A DNA stretch of 8,255 nucleotides, from the NCBI GenBank assembly GCA_017614655.1, contig JAGABO010000001.1, forward strand, positions 1 to 8,255, given 5' to 3'. The translations under genes were made by a program, and so were the position numbers. Position 1 is the stretch's first letter. Every line of letters starts with the position of its first letter. This document shows positions 1-6,443 of this stretch, one piece after another. The stretch comes from Treponema sp. (GTDB lineage Bacteria > Spirochaetota > Spirochaetia > Treponematales > Treponemataceae). The notes under the pieces were generated by a model that did no database searches, was not told the origin of the DNA, and saw nothing but the letters and a program-made list of their open reading frames with translations.

Positions 1-257
1 CACTCAGATTGCGAAAAGCATTCTTTTGTACGAATGGCGCGCAAGCGAATGAAAAAAAATCATAAACTGTGTCCGCGGGAAGAAGAGGACGGCACGAATG
101 CATTTGCAAGGTTCGCAAGCGGGTTTTCGGAACGAAAAGACGCGCAGTCGGATTCCTCTTACCTTGCTCATGCATTCCGGGGCGTACTCTTCTGGTAGAG
201 GATACAGTTTATATTATTTTTATATGTTTCACGCTGAATCAATGTTCCTTATTGAGC

Positions 258-269
258 GGTTTCGAAACC
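258..269. repeat. Perfect 12-bp palindrome in the hisS leader
   Basis: GGTTTCGAAACC is a perfect 12-bp palindrome about 100 bp before the hisS start. The flanking bases do not extend the symmetry. Such a site could bind a dimeric regulator, or be chance. It resembles a tRNA T-arm word, but no acceptor stem or anticodon arm surrounds it. Confidence 0.4.
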
Positions 270-281
270 TGAATGATTTCT

Positions 282-301
282 GGAAGCAGTTTTCTGCTTT
301 C
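282..301 (+). other. Stem-loop in the hisS leader
   Basis: Bases 282-289 pair with 294-301 to give an 8-bp stem (one G-T wobble) closed by a TTTT loop. It is followed by a C-rich run, not a T tract, so it does not look like an intrinsic terminator on the + strand. It lies 65 bp before hisS and 12 bp after the palindrome at 258-269. It could shape the 5' untranslated region of hisS or mark the 3' end of an upstream transcript; the role is unknown. Confidence 0.4.
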
Positions 302-366
302 CCCTGTTCCATCATAAAATGCGTTCACTTGCGCAAACTGAATGAAACCTATAAAATGCCCGTATT

Positions 367-1668
367 ATGGCAGATTTAATTCAACCGAAAGTATTAAAGG
401 GATTCAGGGATTTTCTTCCCCAGGACGAGATTTTCAGGACAGAGCTTCAGGAAAAGCTTACTCAGACTTATCGTTCTTATGGTTTTGTTCCGATTGACAC
501 ACCAGTACTTGAATACACAGAGATTCTCTTAAGGAAAAGCAACGGCGAAACCGAAAAGCAGGTTTTCCGCTTTGAAGATAACGGTGGCCGTGATGTTGCC
601 ATGCGCTTTGACCTTACCGTACCATTTGCCCGTTATACGGCTGAGCACCGTGAGGAACTTTATTTTCCGTTTAAACGCTATCATATTGCAAAGGTCTGGA
701 GGGGAGAAAAGCCTCAGGCTGGCCGTTACCGCGAATTCGTTCAGTGTGACTTTGATACAGTAGGGAGTGATTCAGCAACTGCCGACTTTGAAACGCTTTC
801 CCTCATGAAGGCAGCCCTTAAATCAATCGGCGTAGAAAACATCACTATCCGCGTAAACCACAGGGGCATTTTTAACCGCTTTCTTTCCAATATAAATGCT
901 GCAGACAAGTCAGATGACGTACTTCGCATCGTAGACAAGCTTGCAAAGGTTGGAGAAGAAGAAGTGCTTAAGGAACTTACCGAAGTTACCGGAAGTTCAG
1001 ACAGTGCACAGAAAATTCTCGGATACATAAAGCCTCTTTCTTCCTGGGACGAAACGCTTTCTCATATCGAATCGCTTGCAGGCGGCGAAGCTGAGGATTC
1101 AAAAAGAATGAAGGAAATCTACGGAATGATGAAGGCTTCCGGCATAGAGAAAACCTTTGTGCTGGACCCGAGCATTACACGCGGCCTTGATTATTATACG
1201 GGCGTTGTTTACGAAACTTTCCTGAACGACCTTCCTTCCATAGGTTCAGTTTGTTCAGGCGGAAGATACGATAATCTTGCCGGCCTTTACATGAAAGACA
1301 GGGTTCCCGGAGTAGGTGCTTCCATCGGACTTGACCGCCTTATTGCCGGCCTTAATGAACTTGGACTTGTTCCTGTAAAAGGTTCTTATCTTGATGCCGA
1401 AATCTTCAATACCGAAGCTGAACTTTCCGTTCACTATCAGAAGGTTGCCGGCCTTTTAAGGGAAAACGGCGTTTCTGTAGAAGTATTCCCGGATACGGTA
1501 AAAATGAACCGTCAGTATAACGTAACCGAGAAAAAGGGCATGAAGTGGGGCGTTCTTATTTCTAAAGAGCAGGCTCTGCAGGAAAAACTTACCCTTAAAA
1601 ACCTCAAGACACGCGAGCAGTTTGCGGATATTTCCGTTTCCGAAGCCGTTAAACTTATTAAGGGCTAA
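367..1668 (+). CDS. hisS: Histidyl-tRNA synthetase (class II)
   Basis: Cytoplasmic HisRS (433 aa) charges tRNA-His with histidine using ATP. The class II core is complete: KGFRDFLP at residues 11-18, a motif 2 region at about 108-130 (RGEKPQAGRYREF with Arg112 and Arg120-Arg122), the HisA motif RGLDYYTG at 272-279, the HisB-type segment with CSGGRYDNL at 296-304, and motif 3 GVGASIGLDR at 315-324. Residues from about 345 to the end form the anticodon-binding domain. The substrate-loop sequence RFDLTVPFARY (80-90) resembles eukaryotic and archaeal HisRS (LRYDLTVPFARY) rather than the LRPEGT of E. coli-type enzymes. An in-frame TAA at 352-354 and the position of KGFRDFLP fix the ATG at 367, although no clear Shine-Dalgarno precedes it. 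Likely monocistronic, or with an unseen upstream partner. Confidence 0.97.
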   Translation: MADLIQPKVLKGFRDFLPQDEIFRTELQEKLTQTYRSYGFVPIDTPVLEYTEILLRKSNGETEKQVFRFEDNGGRDVAMRFDLTVPFARYTAEHREELYFPFKRYHIAKVWRGEKPQAGRYREFVQCDFDTVGSDSATADFETLSLMKAALKSIGVENITIRVNHRGIFNRFLSNINAADKSDDVLRIVDKLAKVGEEEVLKELTEVTGSSDSAQKILGYIKPLSSWDETLSHIESLAGGEAEDSKRMKEIYGMMKASGIEKTFVLDPSITRGLDYYTGVVYETFLNDLPSIGSVCSGGRYDNLAGLYMKDRVPGVGASIGLDRLIAGLNELGLVPVKGSYLDAEIFNTEAELSVHYQKVAGLLRENGVSVEVFPDTVKMNRQYNVTEKKGMKWGVLISKEQALQEKLTLKNLKTREQFADISVSEAVKLIKG

Positions 1669-1685
1669 GAAACGTCTCTTACTAC

Positions 1686-1715
1686 TTGCAGAAACTGTAA
1701 TATTTTATTATTATT
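1686..1715 (+). terminator. Weak terminator-like hairpin after hisS
   Basis: Bases 1686-1691 (TTGCAG) pair with 1695-1700 (CTGTAA) in a 6-bp stem with one wobble and a 3-nt AAA loop, followed by a T-rich run from 1701 to 1715. Position (18 bp after the hisS stop) and T-rich tail fit an intrinsic terminator, but the stem is short and AT-rich, so read-through into secG is quite possible. Confidence 0.3.
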
Positions 1716-1758
1716 GACAGACTAAAAATGATATTTCGGAATTGGACTTTCCGAGTTT

Positions 1759-1762
1759 GGAG
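1759..1762 (+). promoter_or_regulatory. Ribosome binding site deciding the secG start
   Basis: GGAG lies 6 nt before the ATG at 1769. It supports that ATG over the in-frame TTG at 1742, which has no such element and would add nine residues (DFPSLENK region) ahead of the first membrane segment. Confidence 0.7.
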
Positions 1763-1768
1763 AATAAA

Positions 1769-2179
1769 ATGGATGCTGTAAAATCTATCCTTCTTGTTGC
1801 TTTTGTTATTATCTGTGTACTTCTTGTGCTTCTTGTACTTGTTCAGAATGAAGACAGCAATGGAATGGGAAGTGCTTTCGGCGGCGGTCAGAGTACTGCA
1901 TTTGGTGCCAAAAGCGGTAGTGTGTTAAAGAAGACAACAGGTGTTCTTGTTGCATTGTTTTTTATTGTTACTTTCTTTATCGCTGTATTCAACAGACCTT
2001 CAAAGGCAGAAGATCTTTCTGAAACTGTAAAACAGCTGCAGGGAGATAATGCTACTGCTCAGGAATCTAAAGACTGGGCTCAGGAAATTCTTGATGAAGC
2101 AAATGTTCCAGCAGAAGAAGAAGCTACAGAGCCTGTAATTGAAGCTGCTGCAACAGAAGAAGCTGAATCAGCAGAGTAA
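1769..2179 (+). CDS. secG: Preprotein translocase subunit SecG with long acidic tail
   Basis: SecG is the small auxiliary subunit of the SecYEG channel in the inner membrane and aids SecA-driven export. The 136-aa product has the family layout: a hydrophobic segment at about residues 5-25, the conserved LVLVQ (22-26), a Gly-rich cytoplasmic loop with GMGSAFGGG (32-40) and AFG (44-46), then a second hydrophobic segment at about 58-74. After NRP (75-77) comes a roughly 59-residue tail rich in Glu and Ala that is not part of the core family; many SecG proteins are only about 75-110 aa. I chose the ATG at 1769 because of the GGAG site. A perfect TTGACA at 1714-1719 lies upstream but has no matching -10 box, so the promoter is unresolved. 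Confidence 0.93.
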   Translation: MDAVKSILLVAFVIICVLLVLLVLVQNEDSNGMGSAFGGGQSTAFGAKSGSVLKKTTGVLVALFFIVTFFIAVFNRPSKAEDLSETVKQLQGDNATAQESKDWAQEILDEANVPAEEEATEPVIEAAATEEAESAE

Positions 2180-2193
2180 TTCTTTCTAAAAAA

Positions 2194-2219
2194 AAGGGGT
2201 GGGACTTTTACTGCCCCTT
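2194..2219 (+). other. G/C-rich stem-loop between secG and the EIIA gene
   Basis: AAGGGG at 2194-2199 pairs with CCCCTT at 2214-2219, and the stem can extend inward by three more pairs (two wobbles) to an 8-nt loop. It begins 14 nt after the secG stop. There is no T tract on the + side; instead an A run precedes it, so the T tract would serve only - strand transcripts, and no - strand gene is present. It may be a leaky terminator, an mRNA 3'-end stabiliser or a processing site separating secG from the EIIA-ATPase transcript. Confidence 0.4.
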
Positions 2220-2258
2220 AGTATGCTTTTGCAGAGTGTATGAATCCGGGGGCTGTTT

Positions 2259-2714
2259 ATGGTATTACAGCATATTTTTTCGGAAAAAAACATCTTCTTT
2301 AATCTGGACAGTACAGACAAAGATGAACTCTTTGAAGAGATGGTTCAGCATTTTGTAGAAGCAGATCCTTCCCTCAACAGACAGGAAGTTCTCTCTTCCC
2401 TAATAAAAAGAGAAGAAAGTATGTCTACCGGAGTAATGCCCGGTATTGCGATTCCGCATGGAATCCTTTCTTCCTTAAAGCACACTCACGGTGCAATCGG
2501 TATCAGCAGAAAAGGAATTGATTACGACTCATTAGACGGTAAACCCGTTCATTATGTCTTTATGTTTTTATTCAGCGAAAAAGAAACTGATGTTCATCTT
2601 AAAGCCCTTAAGGAGCTTTCATTTCTGCTTCAGGACAGGGAATTTTTAGAGAGCCTTGCCGATGTAAATACTCCTGCTTTACTCATGGACCTTATAAAAA
2701 AGAAGACGTTGTAG
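2259..2714 (+). CDS. ptsN: PTS EIIA protein, PtsN (nitrogen)/fructose type
   Basis: This 151-aa protein is a single EIIA domain of the fructose/mannitol/PtsN family, a cytoplasmic phosphocarrier phosphorylated on histidine. The landmark is REESMSTGV (51-59) followed by GIAIPHG (62-68), where His67 is the expected phospho-accepting residue; the conserved HLKAL (113-117) follows. Length matches stand-alone PtsN; no EIIB, EIIC or transporter domain is fused. Such stand-alone EIIA proteins are usually regulatory (for example of K+ transport or stress responses in proteobacteria) rather than sugar transporters, and spirochaetes often carry PTS phosphocarriers without permeases (family knowledge). 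The ATG is preceded by a weak GGGGG (2248-2252). Its stop is just 16 bp before the first ATPase gene, suggesting co-transcription; the link to the ATPase is inference. The symbol is a family-level choice. Confidence 0.9.
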   Translation: MVLQHIFSEKNIFFNLDSTDKDELFEEMVQHFVEADPSLNRQEVLSSLIKREESMSTGVMPGIAIPHGILSSLKHTHGAIGISRKGIDYDSLDGKPVHYVFMFLFSEKETDVHLKALKELSFLLQDREFLESLADVNTPALLMDLIKKKTL

Positions 2715-2730
2715 TTAACAGGAGGGCAGT

Positions 2731-3039
2731 ATGCAGAATACGGATGTTGATCTTATTTCGCATCTTCTCGATGTAGAGGAAGAAGCCTCGGGTTTAATTC
2801 TTGAAGCCCGCAAAAAAGCCGATGAAATAAGCCTTTCGGCAAAATCAGAATATGAAAAGAAATTCAGGGAGGCTTCTGCTTCAATAAAAGAAACCTTCAG
2901 AAAAAAAGAAGAAGAGGAAAAACTTCTTATAAAAAAGTCCCGCGAAGAAGAAATAGAAGCTTACCGTAAAAGCCTTTCGGAAGCAAAGAGAAACAGGTCT
3001 TCTTTTGTAAAACTTCTGGACAGGGTTCTTTTTGAGTGA
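2731..3039 (+). CDS. V/A-type ATPase peripheral-stalk subunit (G/H-like coiled coil)
   Basis: This 102-aa protein is almost entirely a charged helix with heptad character. It opens with ISHLLDVEEEASGLILEARK (9-28), which resembles the start of V-type G and archaeal H stalk subunits, and continues with Lys/Glu-rich coiled coil to about residue 90. In the V/A-ATPase such a subunit pairs with E to form the peripheral stalk tying the catalytic head to subunit I. It is the first gene of the operon, with a strong AGGAGG (2720-2725) 5 nt before the ATG, and it ends 7 bp before atpC. Coiled-coil sequences are weak evidence by themselves, so the call leans on position and length. The equivalent is named ntpF in Enterococcus and ahaH in archaea; I leave the symbol open. 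Confidence 0.8.
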   Translation: MQNTDVDLISHLLDVEEEASGLILEARKKADEISLSAKSEYEKKFREASASIKETFRKKEEEEKLLIKKSREEEIEAYRKSLSEAKRNRSSFVKLLDRVLFE

Positions 3040-3041
3040 GG
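3037..3041 (+). promoter_or_regulatory. Ribosome binding site deciding the atpC start
   Basis: TGAGG overlaps the stop codon of the upstream stalk gene and lies 5 nt before the ATG at 3047. It favours that ATG over the in-frame TTG at 3032, which would overlap the upstream gene and lacks an upstream Shine-Dalgarno. A further in-frame ATG at 3053 is also possible but is too far away (11 nt). Confidence 0.55.
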
Positions 3042-3046
3042 CGTCC

Positions 3047-4069
3047 ATGGCAATGGATAAATCTGCGGCAGATGCCTATGTTTACGCAAAGAGCAGTGCA
3101 ATTCTTTCCAAAGCTTATGTTTTTTCCAAAGCAGGTGCACTATTTTCCGTAAAGTCGCTGCATGAACTCTGGGCACTTTTATTTAAAAAAGAGGCACCGC
3201 CTGTGCCCGAAACCCTCCTTGCAAAAGAAATCGAAGTTCAGGCTCAGAAGAACTTTCTTATGCAGTATGACTCTCTTCTTGCAAACTATTCCTCTCCGCC
3301 GGAGCTTCTTATTGCACTGGCTCATTTTTATGAATACGAAAACCTTAAGATAATTCTTTCTGCGCTTTCTCACGGCGAAAAAATGATTCCGGAACTTACC
3401 GATGTTTCTCCGTTTTCAATCATCAACACGAAAAAATGGCCGGACATAAAACTCATGACGGAAGGTACGGAATTAGACTGGGCTTCAGATATAAAAAAAG
3501 AAACTTCTTCAAAAGATTCAGACTACATCATAGATACGCACTATGTAAAAAAAATCTGGGCTTCACTTCAGAAAACAGATAAATCCTGCAGGGAAGTTTT
3601 AACGGAGCTTATCGGCGGAAAGCTTTCCATGGATAACGCAGTGTGGGCTTTAAGGCTTAAGCTTTACTACGGAATGACTGATGAAGAAATTTTTTCTAAC
3701 CTTGCTTATTCTGATAATTCAAAAAACTTAAATGATGTGCTTGTTCAGGAGGCAGTAAAGGTGCTTTCTTTTGCGCCGGATGATTATGAAGCGTGGCGTA
3801 AATGGAAGTCTGCTTTTCTTCTTAATCCGTACGAAGAAGGAAGCCCCTGGAAAGTTGACCCCAGATGGATTTACAATTCTTACAGGAAGTTTTATGTTTT
3901 AAAGGCAAGAAGGCTTTTTCATTTATATCCGTTTACCGACTGCCCTCTGGTATGCTGGTTTATAATAAAGCGGAATGAGCTGGAAAATATACGTACTGCT
4001 TCGGAGAGCCTTCGTTTGAGCATAGACACTCAGACGGCTTTGAAGTTTGCAGGATTAACGGAGGACTGA
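3047..4069 (+). CDS. atpC: V/A-type ATPase subunit C
   Basis: Subunit C (the yeast subunit d / AC39 family) is the funnel-shaped socket that joins the central rotor shaft to the proteolipid ring. The 340-aa product has the usual all-helical character and length. Recognisable stretches are the opening AADAYVYAKSSAIL (7-20), YEYENLKIILSA (96-107) matching the family's NLK segment, and a closing part with DPRWIYNSYR (271-280), LYPFTDCPLVCWFIIKRNE (293-311) and ENIRTASESL (313-322), matching the family's PL..Y...KE.E..NLR pattern. There are no membrane segments. The gene is overall poorly conserved in sequence, so the call combines these motifs with its place between the stalk gene and atpI. It ends one base before the atpI start. 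Confidence 0.88.
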   Translation: MAMDKSAADAYVYAKSSAILSKAYVFSKAGALFSVKSLHELWALLFKKEAPPVPETLLAKEIEVQAQKNFLMQYDSLLANYSSPPELLIALAHFYEYENLKIILSALSHGEKMIPELTDVSPFSIINTKKWPDIKLMTEGTELDWASDIKKETSSKDSDYIIDTHYVKKIWASLQKTDKSCREVLTELIGGKLSMDNAVWALRLKLYYGMTDEEIFSNLAYSDNSKNLNDVLVQEAVKVLSFAPDDYEAWRKWKSAFLLNPYEEGSPWKVDPRWIYNSYRKFYVLKARRLFHLYPFTDCPLVCWFIIKRNELENIRTASESLRLSIDTQTALKFAGLTED

Positions 4070-4070
4070 C

Positions 4071-6050
4071 ATGGCAAAAACTACAGCAATGCGCCTGATT
4101 GAACTTATGGTTCTAAAAGAAGATATCCGCAGTGTTCTTGTTTATCTTGGAAAACTCGGAGATTTTCAGTTTCAGGAAGATTTTGAAAAATCAGAGGCTT
4201 CTTCCCCGAATGCTGATGAAGAACTGTTCCGCCGCCTGGACGAAGCAAGAGCCGCCCTCGAAATAAAACAGCCGGATTCTTTTACGGTTCCGCCGGCTCT
4301 TCCTTCAGAAGCCGATACAGATGAAGCCGTAAAGCTCTGTTCCTGCGTAGAAGATTTTCATAAAAAAGAAACTGAACTTAAGGAAGAAGCAGAAAAAGTT
4401 TCTTCTGCATATAAGGAAGCGCTTGCCTTTTCCAATCTTAACGTTTCTTATTCACAGCTGGAAAGCCTTTCGTTTCTTACAATGCGCATCGGAAAAATCA
4501 GGCCGGGTACTTTTGAAGAACTTAAGGAGCGCACGGAAGGCAGGGTAGTCCTTGTTTCCCTTGATGAAGATAAAACCCGTATCCTTGCAGCCTCTTCAAA
4601 AAAATCAAGGTTCATGCTTGATGCAGAATTAAAGGAAGCAGGTTTTGTAGAAACAGAACTTCCCGCTGATTTTAAGGGAGTGCCCCAGGAATTCCTTTCT
4701 TCCCTCGAAGGACGCAGCAGGGAATGTAAGGCTTCCCTTGAAGAAATAAAGACAGAACGTAAAAATTTTTCAGAGACTCATTCAGAAAAACTTTTAAGGC
4801 TACTGTCTCTTTTCCGTACGGCTTCCATGGTTACGGAAGTTCAGGACAGGCTTGAATCAACACAGTTTGTTTACAGAATAACCGGCTGGATTCCTGCGTA
4901 CGAAAGCCGTTCCCTTATGAAGGCTATAGACGAATTAACAAAGGGACGTACCGGTATAAGGGAGTTTCTGCCCGGCGAAGTTCATTCTGTCGTTACGGGA
5001 AGGGAAAAGGTTCCGGTTAAACTTAAGCACGGAAAACTTGTAAGTAATTTTGAACGCGTAATTTTCAGTTACGGCGCTCCTGTTTACGGTGCAGTAGATC
5101 CGACCCCTTTTGTTGCCGTATTCTTTACGGTGCTTTTCGGAATCATGTTCGGTGATGCAGGGCAGGGGCTTGTGTTCCTTATTGCCGGAATCCTCATGAG
5201 CCTTAAAAAGATGAAGCTTATGGGCTGGGAAAAATTCGGGCCTGTATTTATCTGCATCGGTGCAAGTTCAATGATTATGGGACTTCTTACGGGAGAGTTC
5301 TTTGCAAATGAAACATTCCTTCTTCCGTTCAGCCGTTTTGTAAAATCACTTTTCGGCATTACGGACGAAGCAGCCCTTGCAGAGCCCATTCTTAAGATGA
5401 TGCCGTCAAAAGATTCAACTTTAAGAATGTTCATGTTCTTCGGTTTTACGGTCGGTGTCGGCTTTATCATAAATACCTGCGGCCTTATCATTAACATCAT
5501 AAACAACTTTGCCTTAAAAAGACCGGGGCGTGCCCTGTTCGGAAAAAACGGAATTTCCGGAGCTCTCTTTTTCTGGTATGTAGTTTTCTTTGCACTCCGC
5601 CTTGCATTCTTTAAGAGCGGCCCGTTTGTATTTGACTGGATTATAATCGGCGTTACGCTTTTTATTACTTCAATGAGTGAAGTGCTTGAACGCCTTGTCG
5701 AAGGGGAGCGGCCTGTTCTTGAAAACGGACTTCTTGCCGCCTTAATATCTGCGCTTGTAGAAATAATAGAAGTGCTTTCCGGTTATATTTCAAATACAGT
5801 AAGCTTCCTGCGTGTAGGTGCCTTTGCGCTTGCTCATGCAGTTTTGGGCTTTATAATTTCGATGATGGCAGAGCTTGCAGGAAGCGGTTCTCTTGCAGTT
5901 CTTTTAATCGGAAATGCAGTTGTTGTTGTACTCGAAGGAATGATTGTTGCGATTCAGGTTGTGCGCCTTCAGTATTATGAATTCTTCAGCAAATTTTTTA
6001 ACGAAACCGGACGTGAGTTCAGGCCGTTTAAGTTTGAATATAAATATTAA
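4071..6050 (+). CDS. atpI: V/A-type ATPase subunit I (a-subunit homologue)
   Basis: Subunit I is the membrane stator that holds the ion half-channels against the proteolipid ring and anchors the peripheral stalks. The 659-aa length is typical. Residues 1 to about 340 form a soluble cytoplasmic domain with a coiled-coil arm (about 85-120 and 215-250) and the segment FVYRITGWIPA (266-276). The membrane half starts at DPTPFVAVFFTVLFGIMFGD (343-362), followed by MGLLTGEFF (403-411), several more hydrophobic helices (about 453-478, 498-515, 520-537), then NTVSFLRVGAFALAHAVLG (575-593). Arg581 is the conserved arginine of ion transfer. LEGMIVAIQVVRLQYYEFFS (621-640) is another family signature. GGAGG at 4060-4064, inside the end of atpC, serves as its Shine-Dalgarno, pointing to translational coupling. 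Confidence 0.96.
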   Translation: MAKTTAMRLIELMVLKEDIRSVLVYLGKLGDFQFQEDFEKSEASSPNADEELFRRLDEARAALEIKQPDSFTVPPALPSEADTDEAVKLCSCVEDFHKKETELKEEAEKVSSAYKEALAFSNLNVSYSQLESLSFLTMRIGKIRPGTFEELKERTEGRVVLVSLDEDKTRILAASSKKSRFMLDAELKEAGFVETELPADFKGVPQEFLSSLEGRSRECKASLEEIKTERKNFSETHSEKLLRLLSLFRTASMVTEVQDRLESTQFVYRITGWIPAYESRSLMKAIDELTKGRTGIREFLPGEVHSVVTGREKVPVKLKHGKLVSNFERVIFSYGAPVYGAVDPTPFVAVFFTVLFGIMFGDAGQGLVFLIAGILMSLKKMKLMGWEKFGPVFICIGASSMIMGLLTGEFFANETFLLPFSRFVKSLFGITDEAALAEPILKMMPSKDSTLRMFMFFGFTVGVGFIINTCGLIINIINNFALKRPGRALFGKNGISGALFFWYVVFFALRLAFFKSGPFVFDWIIIGVTLFITSMSEVLERLVEGERPVLENGLLAALISALVEIIEVLSGYISNTVSFLRVGAFALAHAVLGFIISMMAELAGSGSLAVLLIGNAVVVVLEGMIVAIQVVRLQYYEFFSKFFNETGREFRPFKFEYKY

Positions 6051-6068
6051 AATATAAAGAGGTTTTTT

Positions 6069-6437
6069 ATGAAAAAGAGAGTATTTTTAATTTCAGCAGT
6101 TCTTGCACTTATCTGTGCGGCAGGACTTTTTGCTCAGAATGATTCTTCCGAAGTTTCTCAGGAGACAGCTGCAGAGGTTGTGCAGGTTCAGGAAACGGAA
6201 ACTCAGTCTGATTCATCCTCCGGACTTACAGGTTCCATAAAGTACATAGCCGCAGCCCTTGCAGTCGGACTTGCCTGTATCGGCGGTTCAATGGCTGTAG
6301 GAAAAATCGGTGCCGCTGCAATGGGTGCCATGAGCGAAAATGCAGAACTTTCCGGAAAAGCACTTCCGTTTGTCGGACTTGCAGAAGGTATCTGTCTTTG
6401 GGGATTCCTTGTAGCGCTGTTTATCATCATAATGTAG
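6069..6437 (+). CDS. atpK: V/A-type ATPase proteolipid subunit K with signal-like N-terminus
   Basis: K (the c-type proteolipid) forms the rotating ring that carries H+ or Na+. The 122-aa protein has the two-helix hairpin in its last 65 residues: helix 1 at about 58-84 with Gly-rich GLACIGGSMAVGKIGAAAMG (67-86), a polar loop (about 88-97), and helix 2 at about 99-122 with LAEGICLWG (104-112), where Glu106 is the expected ion-binding carboxylate. Ahead of this lies an extra hydrophobic segment MKKRVFLISAVLALICAAGLFA (1-22) that looks like a cleavable signal peptide, then a polar stretch of about 30 residues rich in Gln, Glu, Ser and Thr. A signal-like N-terminus is, as I recall, also seen in the Thermus counterpart. 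AGAGG (6058-6062) sits 6 nt before the ATG. Confidence 0.93.
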   Translation: MKKRVFLISAVLALICAAGLFAQNDSSEVSQETAAEVVQVQETETQSDSSSGLTGSIKYIAAALAVGLACIGGSMAVGKIGAAAMGAMSENAELSGKALPFVGLAEGICLWGFLVALFIIIM

Positions 6438-6443
6438 GGCAGA

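Larger units (their letters stand above)
1..366. other. Region upstream of hisS with no convincing gene
   Basis: I see no supported gene here. Frame 1 is open from the left edge to a TAG at 196-198 (possible ATG at 34, 54 codons), and frame 2 is open from base 2 to a TGA at 50-52, so either could be the tail of an upstream gene, but neither resembles a family I know. Two overlapping ORFs starting at 69 and 98 have unnatural composition; the second runs past the hisS start. The segment around 207-226 is AT-rich and holds hexamers close to a -10 box (for example TATATT at 210-215), but no good -35 sits at the right distance. Two dyads at 258-269 and 282-301 are listed separately. The hisS promoter is probably in this stretch but I cannot place it. 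Confidence 0.5.

Noticed and set aside
187..269. tRNA-like words (GGTAGAG near 195 and GGTTTCGAAACC at 258)
   Set aside because: No acceptor stem, no anticodon arm and no CCA end can be built around them.
69..379. Two overlapping short ORFs on the + strand (starts at 69 and 98)
   Set aside because: Their products have unnatural composition, no family resemblance and no Shine-Dalgarno, and the second runs into hisS.
1714..1742. Perfect TTGACA upstream of secG as a sigma-70 promoter
   Set aside because: No acceptable -10 hexamer occurs at 16-18 bp; the nearest (TATTTC at 1732) leaves only a 12-bp spacer. A promoter may still be here, but the sequence does not show it.
5084..5506. 140-codon open frame on the - strand inside atpI
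   Set aside because: It lies wholly antisense to the conserved membrane part of atpI; Pro/Met-rich product typical of an antisense shadow.
6108..6125. Lipoprotein box around Cys16 of subunit K
   Set aside because: The residues before the Cys are Ala-Leu-Ile; Ile at -1 does not fit even the relaxed spirochaete lipobox.
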